In this document: in pieces, positions 8,421-15,732 of the stretch
How the letters are laid out: each line of letters starts with the position of its first letter
How positions within the stretch are numbered: position 1 is the first letter of the stretch
Assembly: GCA_023145935.1 (NCBI GenBank)
Contig: JAGLDB010000020.1
Coordinates: forward strand, 1-15,890
DNA: 15,890 nt
Reading direction: 5' to 3'
From: Candidatus Sabulitectum sp.
Lineage (GTDB): Bacteria > Fermentibacterota > Fermentibacteria > Fermentibacterales > Fermentibacteraceae
The notes under the pieces: generated by a model
Database searches by the model: none
Seen by the model: only the letters and a program-made list of their open reading frames with translations
Told to the model about the DNA's origin: nothing
Made by a program: the position numbers and the translations under genes

Positions 8421-8451
8421 AAAAGGGAGCTTTAATGCTCCCCTTTTCTTT
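8421..8451 (+). terminator. Rho-independent terminator after the polysaccharide operon
   Basis: AAAAGGGAGC (8421-8430) pairs with GCTCCCCTTTT (8437-8447), with one bulged C, around the 6-nt loop TTTAAT. The stem is followed by a pyrimidine/T tract to 8451. It begins 44 nt after the wzc-like stop and separates that operon from the dcw cluster. Confidence 0.85.
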
Positions 8452-8468
8452 GTGTTGCAAGTTCCGGG

Positions 8469-8514
8469 TGGGATGAAATGGGATGTAATGGGTTGACAGT
8501 GGGGCAAAGTGGGG
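8469..8514 (+). promoter_or_regulatory. MraZ operator: five TGGGN boxes
   Basis: Five direct repeats are seen: TGGGA at 8469, TGGGA at 8479, TGGGT at 8489, TGGGG at 8500 and TGGGG at 8510. Start-to-start spacing is 10, 10, 11 and 10 bp, so all lie on about the same face of the helix. MraZ is known to bind TGGGN repeats separated by 5-bp spacers upstream of its own gene in E. coli, where three boxes are described. This array ends 24 nt before the mraZ ATG and should mediate autoregulation of the dcw cluster. Confidence 0.85.
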
Positions 8515-8521
8515 CAATGAT
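8493..8521 (+). promoter_or_regulatory. Candidate sigma70-type promoter for mraZ/dcw
   Basis: A perfect TTGACA (8493-8498) is followed by a 17-nt spacer and AATGAT (8516-8521), which matches four of six bases of TATAAT. The -35 overlaps the third MraZ box by one base, and boxes four and five fill the spacer, so bound MraZ would block RNA polymerase. Initiation about 7 nt downstream would leave only around 11 nt of leader, just enough for the ribosome binding site. The organism's own promoter consensus is unknown. Confidence 0.45.
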
Positions 8522-8538
8522 AGCTGCGGAGGGGAAAA

Positions 8539-8973
8539 ATGGCAGCATTCATTGGTACACACAAACACACACTGGACGACAAAGGGCGGGTAAGCATTCC
8601 AGCCCAGTTCCGGCGGCAGCTCACAGCGGAAGATCTGTATCTGAACGTGGGTATGGAAGGGTGTCTGGTGCTGTATCCTTCCCACAGATGGCAGGAACTG
8701 GAAGAGAAGCTACTTGCATTGCCCCGCAACCGGGAGACACGCTTTTTCGTTAGAAATCTGGCTCAGAATCTTAGAGCGGTCAGTGTTGATTCCCAGGGAA
8801 GAATTTCGATTCCAGCGGAGCTTGCTGCAAAGGCAGGGATTACCGGTGAAGTGATGTTCCTTGGCAAGTTTGATACTATGGAACTCTGGCAACCTGATCG
8901 GTACAATTCCTACATAGATGAAGCAGAGTTTTCATGTGAGGAAATCGCCGAGGGTCTTGATCTACCTCTTTAG
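8539..8973 (+). CDS. mraZ: Transcriptional regulator MraZ
   Basis: MraZ is a DNA-binding regulator of the division and cell wall cluster that forms ring oligomers from tandem SpoVT/AbrB-like domains. The protein has 144 residues, near the usual 140-150. The first domain carries D14-K-G-R17 followed by VSIP, and the second carries D84-S-Q-G-R88 followed by ISIP; these are the paired signature loops that contact DNA. The ATG at 8539 has a strong GGAGGGG ribosome binding site 4 nt upstream (8528-8534). It is the first gene of the cluster and sits directly behind five of its expected binding boxes. The stop is followed 11 nt later by rsmH. Confidence 0.97.
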   Translation: MAAFIGTHKHTLDDKGRVSIPAQFRRQLTAEDLYLNVGMEGCLVLYPSHRWQELEEKLLALPRNRETRFFVRNLAQNLRAVSVDSQGRISIPAELAAKAGITGEVMFLGKFDTMELWQPDRYNSYIDEAEFSCEEIAEGLDLPL

Positions 8974-8984
8974 GAAGGTTTTTG

Positions 8985-9845
8985 ATGGAACTTGGTCATC
9001 TGCCCATTATGCCGAAGGAGATTGTGGAGTATGTTTGTACGGCTCTTTCTTCTTCGCCGGAACTGGTTGTTGACGGAACAGCCGGTGGCGGAGGGCACGC
9101 AAGCCTATTTTCGGAAGCAATTCCGGATTCACGAATACTGGCTTTTGACCGTGATCCATCCGCGTTCGTGAAACTCAAAGAGAAATTTGCCGGGAGTAAT
9201 GTTACCGTTTTCAATTCAAGTTACACAAAAATTCCCGAAATCATAGAGGACAATAATTATCCGCTGGCCGGTGGAGCCCTTTTTGATCTTGGTTTAAGCT
9301 CCATTCAGCTCGATACTCCGGAGAGGGGTTTCTCGCACAGATATACAGGTCTTCTGGATATGAGATTTGACCAGAGCAGGGGAAAGCCTGCGTCAGCCAT
9401 GCTTAAAGAGATGACAGAAAAGCAGATAGCAGATGCAATTTATCGTTACGGCGAGGAGGGTCGTTCAAGGGTTATTGCAAGGGCCATCAAACAGAGCAGA
9501 AGGCTTTCATATACTGATGATCTTGCTGAAGCCGTGCGGTCTGTGGTGAAGGGAAATCCTGTAAAGCCGTTATCTCGTGTTTTTCAGGCAATAAGAATTC
9601 TTGTAAATGGTGAACTGGATCATCTTGAGAAGCTTCTTCTGGAAATGTATAAGTGGACTGCGCCGGGATGCAATGTTGCAATTCTTACGTTTCACTCCCT
9701 TGAAGACAGAATGATAAAACTTCATTTCAGAGATTCAGAATACTTCCGGCAATTTGATCCTCCCTGGCTGCTGCCGGGTTCAGTTGAAAAGCGGGCAAAC
9801 CCCAGAGCCAGAAGTGCACGACTTCGGCTGGGGGTGAGACTGTGA
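8985..9845 (+). CDS. rsmH: 16S rRNA (cytosine1402-N4)-methyltransferase
   Basis: RsmH (MraW) uses S-adenosylmethionine to methylate N4 of C1402 in the decoding centre of 16S rRNA. The protein has 286 residues from the ATG at 8985. An in-frame TTG just upstream (8982) is less likely, because AGGAAGG at 8972-8978 is spaced 6 nt from the ATG. The SAM-binding motif is D30-GTAGGGGH, followed by FDLGLSSIQLD, the family segment ERGFSHR with LDMRFDQ, and ILTFHSLEDRMIK (His237 to Lys245). The C-terminal NPRARSARLR motif is typical. The last bases GTGA overlap the next gene's start. Second position in the cluster after mraZ is its canonical place. Confidence 0.97.
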   Translation: MELGHLPIMPKEIVEYVCTALSSSPELVVDGTAGGGGHASLFSEAIPDSRILAFDRDPSAFVKLKEKFAGSNVTVFNSSYTKIPEIIEDNNYPLAGGALFDLGLSSIQLDTPERGFSHRYTGLLDMRFDQSRGKPASAMLKEMTEKQIADAIYRYGEEGRSRVIARAIKQSRRLSYTDDLAEAVRSVVKGNPVKPLSRVFQAIRILVNGELDHLEKLLLEMYKWTAPGCNVAILTFHSLEDRMIKLHFRDSEYFRQFDPPWLLPGSVEKRANPRARSARLRLGVRL

Positions 9846-10117
9846 GATCTCACGGACGGAAGTTTCTTCTTATTGGAGCTATCGGGGTTATTCTTTTTTC
9901 CATGGCTCAACTGATAGTGAGGAATTTCTATATCATGGCTTCCATAGAGCTTGCGACTGTCACAGTAAAAAGCGACAGTCTTCGCAGTACCAGGCAGGCA
10001 CTGCTCTCAAGAATTGCCCAGTTGGAAACACCCGGCAGGCTCAGTGATATTGGTTCAGCGCTTGGCCTGGTGCCACTTCCACTTGAAAGCTTTATCCTTC
10101 TTGAGGTCAGCGAATGA
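9842..10117 (+). CDS. ftsL: Cell division protein FtsL (small bitopic protein)
   Basis: This is a 91-residue bitopic membrane protein with a short basic N-terminus, one TM helix at about 8-26, and a heptad-like extracytoplasmic segment (about 34-62). It ends with a PGRLSDIGSALGLVPLP region that resembles the C-terminal part of FtsL. FtsL proteins are poorly conserved, so the call rests on size, topology and position between rsmH and ftsI, where FtsL is normally encoded. FtsL joins FtsB and FtsQ to activate the FtsW-FtsI septal synthase. The GTG start overlaps the rsmH stop, with GGGGG 7 nt upstream, and its own stop overlaps the ftsI ATG (ATGA), so its synthesis is probably coupled to both neighbours. 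Confidence 0.85.
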   Translation: MRSHGRKFLLIGAIGVILFSMAQLIVRNFYIMASIELATVTVKSDSLRSTRQALLSRIAQLETPGRLSDIGSALGLVPLPLESFILLEVSE

Positions 10118-11817
10118 TAGAGAAAACTACCGCCGCCGAGAGAGTGTCTGCCCGGATCAGTTTTCTGATCATTCTGTCAGGCGTGTTTGTTATCCTCTCC
10201 ATTGCAAAAATGGCAGGCATACAGATCGTTCATCATGATGCTTATATGCAGAGAGCTGAAAGGCAGCAGACAATTGAGGTTAGTGTAGAGGCAAGAAGAG
10301 GTGAGATCTATGACATCAACGGCTATCTTCTTGCTGGAAACATAACTGAAGCAATATTTTCCGTTTACTGGCCTAATGTTCCTCTGGAGAGAACTGGAGA
10401 TATCAATTCTCTTGTGAGAAGCCTGGAGGGCTACACAGGATTCTCGGTTCCAATCCAGCGGGGTAGCGGAAATACAGTTATTGCCCAGGGTGTACCATGG
10501 GAATTCGCCTCTCAAGTATTGGACTCTGCTTCAAGATATGTTGATTGCAGCTTCGTTACCCGCCGGGTTTACCCCATGGCTGAAAACATGATTCCAGTCA
10601 TAGGCACGCACAATAAAAATATCTCCCAGGGGCTCGAGTACTACATGGAAGACTTTCTAGAAGGCGCAGATGGTGTTAACTACTTTCAAGCCAGCGGGTG
10701 GGCCGGGTATCGTGCAGTGGATTCAGGTGCAGACAATATACTTCCCGTGCATGGCCGGGATCTGTGTCTTACAATTGATTCAAGGTATCAGGAGATCGCT
10801 CAGGATGAACTCCAGCAGGCTGTTGAAATGTCCGGTTCAAGCTGGGGTGCAGTGGTTGTTATAAATCCAGGCAACGGAGATGTGCTTGCAATTGCAAGTT
10901 ATCCTGTTTTTAATGAAGACGGGTCTCTTGCCAGGAACCACTGTATACAAAGCTCAACAGAACCTGGTTCCGTATTTAAAGCTGTAACGCTTGCGGCAGC
11001 CCTGGATGCCAACACAGTTTCTCTTGCTGATTCATTTGATTGCACAAATAGTTTTGTGGAAATCTATGGATACCGTATTAATGACAGCCATCCAATAGGT
11101 GAAGTTCTTGACGTTACAGGGGTTATTGCCCAATCCAGCAATGTGGGTACGGTTCAGATGGCTTCCACAATGTCTGATTCTCTTTTTCATTCATATTGCG
11201 TAGAGTTTGGTTTTGGAAGAAGAAGCAGAGTTGAGTTCCCCGGTGAACAGAGTGGGATCATTACAGATTTACAGAACTGGTCCGGACTTTCAAAGGCGAA
11301 CCTGGCAATTGGCCAGGAAGTTTCTGCTACGCCTCTTCAGATTGCCATGGCCTATGGAGCTATTGCTAACGGTGGACTTCTTTACCGGCCAAGGCTGGTT
11401 AACTCAACAAAAGAGGGTGGTCTTCTAAGGCCTCTTGCTGAATCACCTGCTCACAGAGTTATTTCCCTGGAAACAGCAGCTGAAGTCAGAACTGTTCTTT
11501 CTGCGGTTGTTACAGATGGTACTGGAGGAAGTGCTCAGGTTCCAGGAGTAACTGTAGCAGGCAAGACCGGTACCGCAGAGAGACTTGTGGAGGATGGTTA
11601 TCTCTCTGCCTTTGCCGGAATGGTTCCAGCGGATAATCCTCGCCTTGTTGCCGTGGTGATCTTTGATCAGCCGGATTACGAATACAGATGGGGGAGTGCT
11701 CTTGCAGCCCCGGTATTCAGCCGTGTGGTTTCCCGGATATTATCCACTTCGCCGGAGTTAGCTCTGGGAACCCCGCAACCACTGGGCGGAATGCTTGCAG
11801 CAGGCGGTGAGATGTGA
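10114..11817 (+). CDS. ftsI: Septal peptidoglycan transpeptidase FtsI (PBP3, class B PBP)
   Basis: FtsI crosslinks septal peptidoglycan in the periplasm and works with FtsW. The 567-residue protein (E. coli has 588) has a short cytoplasmic N-terminus, one TM helix at about 17-36, and the class B PBP dimerisation domain starting at ARRGEIYDINGYLLA. The transpeptidase domain has the three catalytic motifs: SxxK at Ser286-Lys289 within EPGSVFKA, SxN at 341-343 (SSN), and KTG at 484-486 (AGKTGTAER). There is no PASTA domain, which fits FtsI more than SpoVD or PBP2x. The ATG has GAGG 7 nt upstream and overlaps the ftsL stop. The end overlaps murE by GTGA. Confidence 0.96.
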   Translation: MIEKTTAAERVSARISFLIILSGVFVILSIAKMAGIQIVHHDAYMQRAERQQTIEVSVEARRGEIYDINGYLLAGNITEAIFSVYWPNVPLERTGDINSLVRSLEGYTGFSVPIQRGSGNTVIAQGVPWEFASQVLDSASRYVDCSFVTRRVYPMAENMIPVIGTHNKNISQGLEYYMEDFLEGADGVNYFQASGWAGYRAVDSGADNILPVHGRDLCLTIDSRYQEIAQDELQQAVEMSGSSWGAVVVINPGNGDVLAIASYPVFNEDGSLARNHCIQSSTEPGSVFKAVTLAAALDANTVSLADSFDCTNSFVEIYGYRINDSHPIGEVLDVTGVIAQSSNVGTVQMASTMSDSLFHSYCVEFGFGRRSRVEFPGEQSGIITDLQNWSGLSKANLAIGQEVSATPLQIAMAYGAIANGGLLYRPRLVNSTKEGGLLRPLAESPAHRVISLETAAEVRTVLSAVVTDGTGGSAQVPGVTVAGKTGTAERLVEDGYLSAFAGMVPADNPRLVAVVIFDQPDYEYRWGSALAAPVFSRVVSRILSTSPELALGTPQPLGGMLAAGGEM

Positions 11818-13274
11818 AACTGAAAGAACTTCTTTCGACAACTGAAGTCACAGTTCCTTCAGTAGTTGCTGATAAGAATATAGCCATGATCACACTGGAC
11901 TCACGGAAGGTCTCTCCCGGATCTCTCTTTGTGGCAATAAAGGGTTTTTCCAGCGACGGACACAGTTTCATCCAGAAAGCTCTGGACTCCGGTGCAGTAG
12001 CCGTTGTGACGGAAAGACCGGTTTCCGGTATAGATCCCACTCTGATACTTGTTAATAAAGCAGGAGATAACAGGGAACTTCTCTCCAGAATCTCAGCTGT
12101 CTTTTTCAACTCTCCCTGGAAAGAAATGAAGACTGTGGGAATCACCGGGACAAACGGAAAAACAAGTACTGCCCATATTCTCAGATGGATCATGGAAAAG
12201 AGAGGAATTCAGACTGGGATAATGGGAACTGTCGGGCACATTGCAGGCGGTAAAGAGATTCCTGCTTCGGTAACAACACCTGACTCTCTTGATGTGGCCG
12301 GGTATATGAGGCAGATGGTTAACAGCGGTGACAGATCCTGTGTAATGGAAGTTTCCAGCCACGCTCTGGCTCTCTGCCGGGTGAACAGTGTAAGATTTGA
12401 TGTAACACTCTTTACAAACATTTCTCAGGATCACCTTGATTTCCACTCTACCATGGAAGAGTACTTGGATACCAAGAAAAAAATCTTTTCGCTTACAAAG
12501 CAGAATGGTGTGAAAATAGTGGGAACCTATTCCCCGGGCTGGCCCATGGTAAAAGATGCAATCACCTTTGGAGAGCGTGCCGGGGATACATACAGAATCA
12601 GGAACATCAGTGTTGAACTCTCCGGTTCAAGTTTTCTTCTCTGCTCAGAGGATGGTGAATTTCCTGTAACTGTCCAGGCACCGGGAAGGTTCAATGTCTA
12701 CAATGCCGCAGGTGCAATTGCTGCTGCAGTTCAACTGGGAGTTTCCATAGAGGAAGCCGTGCAGGCAGTTCGTTCTTTTCCCGGGGTTCCCGGAAGAATG
12801 GAAAGAGTGAACTGTGGTCAGAAATATCTTGTTGCAGTTGATTATGCCCATACTCCGGATGCTCTTGAAAGAGTGTTGAAACAGGGAAGTCTTCTTGCAG
12901 AGAACAAACTGATCGTTGTTTTCGGATGTGGCGGAGACAGAGATAATCGAAAGCGTCCACTCATGGGAAAAATCGCAGTTGACAATGCTGATCTGGTCTT
13001 TGTTACCAGTGATAATCCAAGAACAGAAAACCCGTTTGCGATAATTACTGACATTCTTGCGGGAATTCCAGAAAAGTACAATCCCGTGGTGGAGCAGGAC
13101 AGAGCAATAGCCATAAGATCGGCTATCAATGCGGCTGTGGAAGGCGATGTTCTAATAATTGCCGGCAAGGGACATGAGGACTATCAGATCCTGGGAGTTG
13201 AGAAAGTTCACTTTGATGACAGAGAACAAGCCAGAATTGTCCTGGTGGACAAGGGGTACAAATGCGCTCTCTGA
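11814..13274 (+). CDS. murE: UDP-MurNAc-tripeptide synthetase (meso-DAP-adding type)
   Basis: MurE adds the third amino acid to UDP-MurNAc-L-Ala-D-Glu in the cytoplasm using ATP. The 486-residue protein has the N-terminal UDP-binding domain with DSRKVSPGSLFVAIKG, the ATP loop GTNGKT (112-117), the central segment MEVSSHAL, DHLDFHSTMEEY (near the expected carbamylated lysine), and DYAHTPDAL with FGCGGDRDNRKRP. The specificity motif is D400-N-P-R403, which in characterised enzymes marks meso-diaminopimelate rather than lysine (DNPA in Lys enzymes). The GTG start is preceded by AGGCGGTGA, close to a full anti-16S match, and overlaps the ftsI stop. The C-terminus shows GKGHEDYQ and overlaps murF by 13 nt. 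Confidence 0.96.
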   Translation: MKLKELLSTTEVTVPSVVADKNIAMITLDSRKVSPGSLFVAIKGFSSDGHSFIQKALDSGAVAVVTERPVSGIDPTLILVNKAGDNRELLSRISAVFFNSPWKEMKTVGITGTNGKTSTAHILRWIMEKRGIQTGIMGTVGHIAGGKEIPASVTTPDSLDVAGYMRQMVNSGDRSCVMEVSSHALALCRVNSVRFDVTLFTNISQDHLDFHSTMEEYLDTKKKIFSLTKQNGVKIVGTYSPGWPMVKDAITFGERAGDTYRIRNISVELSGSSFLLCSEDGEFPVTVQAPGRFNVYNAAGAIAAAVQLGVSIEEAVQAVRSFPGVPGRMERVNCGQKYLVAVDYAHTPDALERVLKQGSLLAENKLIVVFGCGGDRDNRKRPLMGKIAVDNADLVFVTSDNPRTENPFAIITDILAGIPEKYNPVVEQDRAIAIRSAINAAVEGDVLIIAGKGHEDYQILGVEKVHFDDREQARIVLVDKGYKCAL

Positions 13275-14557
13275 TTTCGTTGGCTGCAAGGCTGGGCTGC
13301 CCGGCCCCGTTGGAGTACACCTTCAGCAATGTAACAATTGATTCCCGGGAAGCAGGAAGCAAATCACTTTTCTTTGCTCTCCAGGGCAGAAATGCAGACG
13401 GGCACGAATTTGTGGTGGAAGTCCTGGGTGCCGGAGGAGCTGCGGTTGTATCCAGAGACGGATTTACCGGTGCAGTTCTTGAAGTCGACAGTGTGGAGGA
13501 TGCCTTGATGGAGGCAGGAGCCTGGGCCAGGGATTGTATGGGGTATCCTGTTGTGGGAGTTACCGGCTCCAGCGGTAAAACAACAACAAGAAAAATGCTG
13601 ACTGCAGCTCTTTCAACCAGATACAGAACATGGCAGACAAAGGGCAATCTGAACAATCATCTGGGACTTCCGCTGACTTTGCTGAATACGCCTCCGGATA
13701 GTGAGATACTGGTTCTTGAACTTGGCATGAATCACTCCGGGGAACTGCTTCAACTTGGCTGGGCCGCTAGGCCGAATCTCTCTCTTATCACAAATGTTGG
13801 AACAGCGCATATTGAAAATTTCGGGACAAAAGAGAATATCATTCTCGCCAAGGCTGAAATTCTCAGCTGCACGGAGAAGGGCGGAATAGCGGTAATTCCA
13901 GCAGGCGAGAAGATTTTCATGGAGAAGGCGGAAGAAAGAGGGCTTGAGATAATCACACATGGCAGCGGGGGTGACTGCTTTCTTGAGAATGGCAGAGCCA
14001 TGCCATGGGGTATTGATCTTGCTTTGCTGTACAATGGTGAACACAACATGAGGAATGCTGTTGCTGCAATTGCAGCTGCACAGCGACTGGGAGTTGATCC
14101 GGTGGATTCAGCCGAGGCTATCTCGAAGCTTCCGCCGGGTACAGGCAGGGGTGATGTGTTTTTTACTGCAGATTACACAGTTATTGATGAGAGCTACAAC
14201 GCTAATCCCGAATCAGTAGCTGCCTGTTTGAAGTCAGCTGTACAGCTGAATGAAAAGCCGCTGGTGGCTGTCCTTGGAGATATGCTCGAGCTTGGTGAGA
14301 AATCTCTTCCAAGTCATAGGGAAGTGCTCCGACTGGTGGAAGAATACGGTTTTGATCTGGCTATTCTTGTAGGCGACTGGTTCCGGATGGCTTCGGAGTC
14401 CAATACAGGATTGAATTTCATTCTTGCTACAGACTGGAGGGAAGCTCTGGCTCTGGTTAAAGATTCTGTTAAACCGGGGTCAACCATTCTTGTCAAGGGA
14501 AGCAATTCCATACAGCTCGGGCAACTGGTTCAGGAACTTAAAAGGGAAGGTGTCTGA
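13262..14557 (+). CDS. murF: UDP-MurNAc-tripeptide--D-Ala-D-Ala ligase
   Basis: MurF adds the D-Ala-D-Ala dipeptide, completing the cytoplasmic UDP-MurNAc-pentapeptide. The 431-residue protein shows the N-terminal DSREAGSKSLFFALQG segment, the ATP loop GSSGKTT (102-108), NLNNHLGLPLTLL, LGMNHSGEL, TNVGTAHIENFG, DESYNANPES and LGDMLELG, all Mur ligase/MurF family marks. The ATG at 13262 has AAGGGG 5 nt upstream (13251-13256) and lies inside the end of murE, a 13-nt overlap. The stop shares one base with the mraY ATG (TGATG). Length is near the family norm of about 450. Confidence 0.97.
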   Translation: MRSLISLAARLGCPAPLEYTFSNVTIDSREAGSKSLFFALQGRNADGHEFVVEVLGAGGAAVVSRDGFTGAVLEVDSVEDALMEAGAWARDCMGYPVVGVTGSSGKTTTRKMLTAALSTRYRTWQTKGNLNNHLGLPLTLLNTPPDSEILVLELGMNHSGELLQLGWAARPNLSLITNVGTAHIENFGTKENIILAKAEILSCTEKGGIAVIPAGEKIFMEKAEERGLEIITHGSGGDCFLENGRAMPWGIDLALLYNGEHNMRNAVAAIAAAQRLGVDPVDSAEAISKLPPGTGRGDVFFTADYTVIDESYNANPESVAACLKSAVQLNEKPLVAVLGDMLELGEKSLPSHREVLRLVEEYGFDLAILVGDWFRMASESNTGLNFILATDWREALALVKDSVKPGSTILVKGSNSIQLGQLVQELKREGV

Positions 14558-15720
14558 TGCTTTATTGGTTGCTCTATCAATTCAGAGAGGTCTCTGCATT
14601 TTTTAATTTGTTCGGGTACATTACTTTTCGCGCAGCTGGAGCAACCCTCACGGCAATGCTTATCAGTTTCATTTTCGGAGGAAAGATAATTCGATTCCTG
14701 CATACTCATCAGATAGGCCAGGAAGTCAGGACAGATGGGCCAGCCAGCCATCTAAAGAAACAGGGAACACCTACTATGGGTGGGCTGATCATTCTTGTTT
14801 CTGTGCTTATACCTGTGCTTCTCTGGGGTCGACTGAACAGTACTGCACTTCTGGTTGTTCTGGTTTCTACTGTATGGATGGGGCTCATCGGACTTCTCGA
14901 CGACTACCTGAAGGTTGTTAAGCATTCACCAAGAGGACTTATAGGCAGGTACAAGCTCGCGGGGCAGGTTGCCCTCGGAGTAATTGTAGGTATCTGGCTG
15001 CTTTTTACACCTCCCCAACATGTTACTTCCAGTACTGATCTGAGCATGTTGCCATCGATTAGAACGGTTAACCTCAGTGATACCTCGGAAGAAATAACCA
15101 TCAGATCAACGGAGACCACCCTGCCATTTTTTAAAAGCATCAGGCTTGATCTTGGCGTTTTCTACATTCTTCTTGTTATTCTGGTTCTGGCCGGTACTTC
15201 CAATGCGGTGAATCTTGCAGATGGGCTGGATGGTCTTGCTACCGGGGTCAGTATGGTATCGATTCTAACATTCGGTGCTCTTGCCTACGTTATGGGCCAT
15301 GTAAATTTCGCCAGCTATCTTCAATTCTCCCATCTTCCCGGGGTTGGTGAGGTCTTTGTATTTGCAGGGGCTGCAGTTGGGGCATGTCTCGGGTTCTTAT
15401 GGTACAATTCGAACCCTGCAGAAGTCTTTATGGGAGATACCGGATCTCTTGCCCTTGGCGGAGCAATCGGTTCCATGGCGGTGGTAACAAGAAATGAATT
15501 GCTGCTGGTTCTTGTGGGGGGGGTTTTTGTAGCGGAAGCTCTCAGTGTGATAATTCAGGTGGGGCACTTCAAAAGAACGGGAAGGCGTGTTTTTAAAATG
15601 GCTCCAATTCATCATCATTTTGAACTTCTCGGCTGGGCTGAGAGCAAGGTTGTTGTGCGTTTCTGGATAATCGCTGTAATTCTTGCCCTGCTCGCTTTAA
15701 GCACTTTCAAGATCAGGTAG
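14557..15720 (+). CDS. mraY: Phospho-N-acetylmuramoyl-pentapeptide-transferase (lipid I synthase)
   Basis: MraY is a polytopic inner-membrane enzyme that transfers phospho-MurNAc-pentapeptide to undecaprenyl phosphate, making lipid I. It has 387 residues against 360 in E. coli. Motifs seen are KKQGTPTMGG, the Asp pair D115-D116 in GLLDDYLKV, NAVNLADGLDG (216-226), NPAEVFMGDTGSLALGG, and the His triad H352-H354 in APIHHHFELLGW. The extra length is mainly a polar segment at about 153-186 between two membrane helices. I recall similar enlargement in Bacteroidetes-type MraY proteins. The ribosome binding site AAAGGGAAGG lies in the murF 3' end. The stop TAG at 15718-15720 is 12 nt before the most likely murD ATG. 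Confidence 0.97.
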   Translation: MLYWLLYQFREVSAFFNLFGYITFRAAGATLTAMLISFIFGGKIIRFLHTHQIGQEVRTDGPASHLKKQGTPTMGGLIILVSVLIPVLLWGRLNSTALLVVLVSTVWMGLIGLLDDYLKVVKHSPRGLIGRYKLAGQVALGVIVGIWLLFTPPQHVTSSTDLSMLPSIRTVNLSDTSEEITIRSTETTLPFFKSIRLDLGVFYILLVILVLAGTSNAVNLADGLDGLATGVSMVSILTFGALAYVMGHVNFASYLQFSHLPGVGEVFVFAGAAVGACLGFLWYNSNPAEVFMGDTGSLALGGAIGSMAVVTRNELLLVLVGGVFVAEALSVIIQVGHFKRTGRRVFKMAPIHHHFELLGWAESKVVVRFWIIAVILALLALSTFKIR

Positions 15721-15732
15721 GTGAAAGAAAAT

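Noticed and set aside
8469..8514. CRISPR-like or generic tandem repeat
   Set aside because: The 10-bp pitch and TGGGN core immediately before mraZ fit the known MraZ operator, and the repeats are far too short for CRISPR.
8323..8729. Two minus-strand open frames covering the mraZ promoter region
   Set aside because: They run through the terminator, the MraZ boxes and the start of mraZ, and the translations are low-complexity with no domain signature.
8478..8753. Plus-strand open frame starting inside the MraZ boxes
   Set aside because: It overlaps mraZ in another frame, has no good ribosome binding site, and resembles no family.
13126..13656. 176-codon open frame on the minus strand across the murE/murF junction
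   Set aside because: It lies opposite conserved Mur ligase motifs and has no recognisable domain.
15721..15723. GTG as start of murD
   Set aside because: It is possible, but AGGTGA overlaps it and is ideally spaced for the ATG at 15733.
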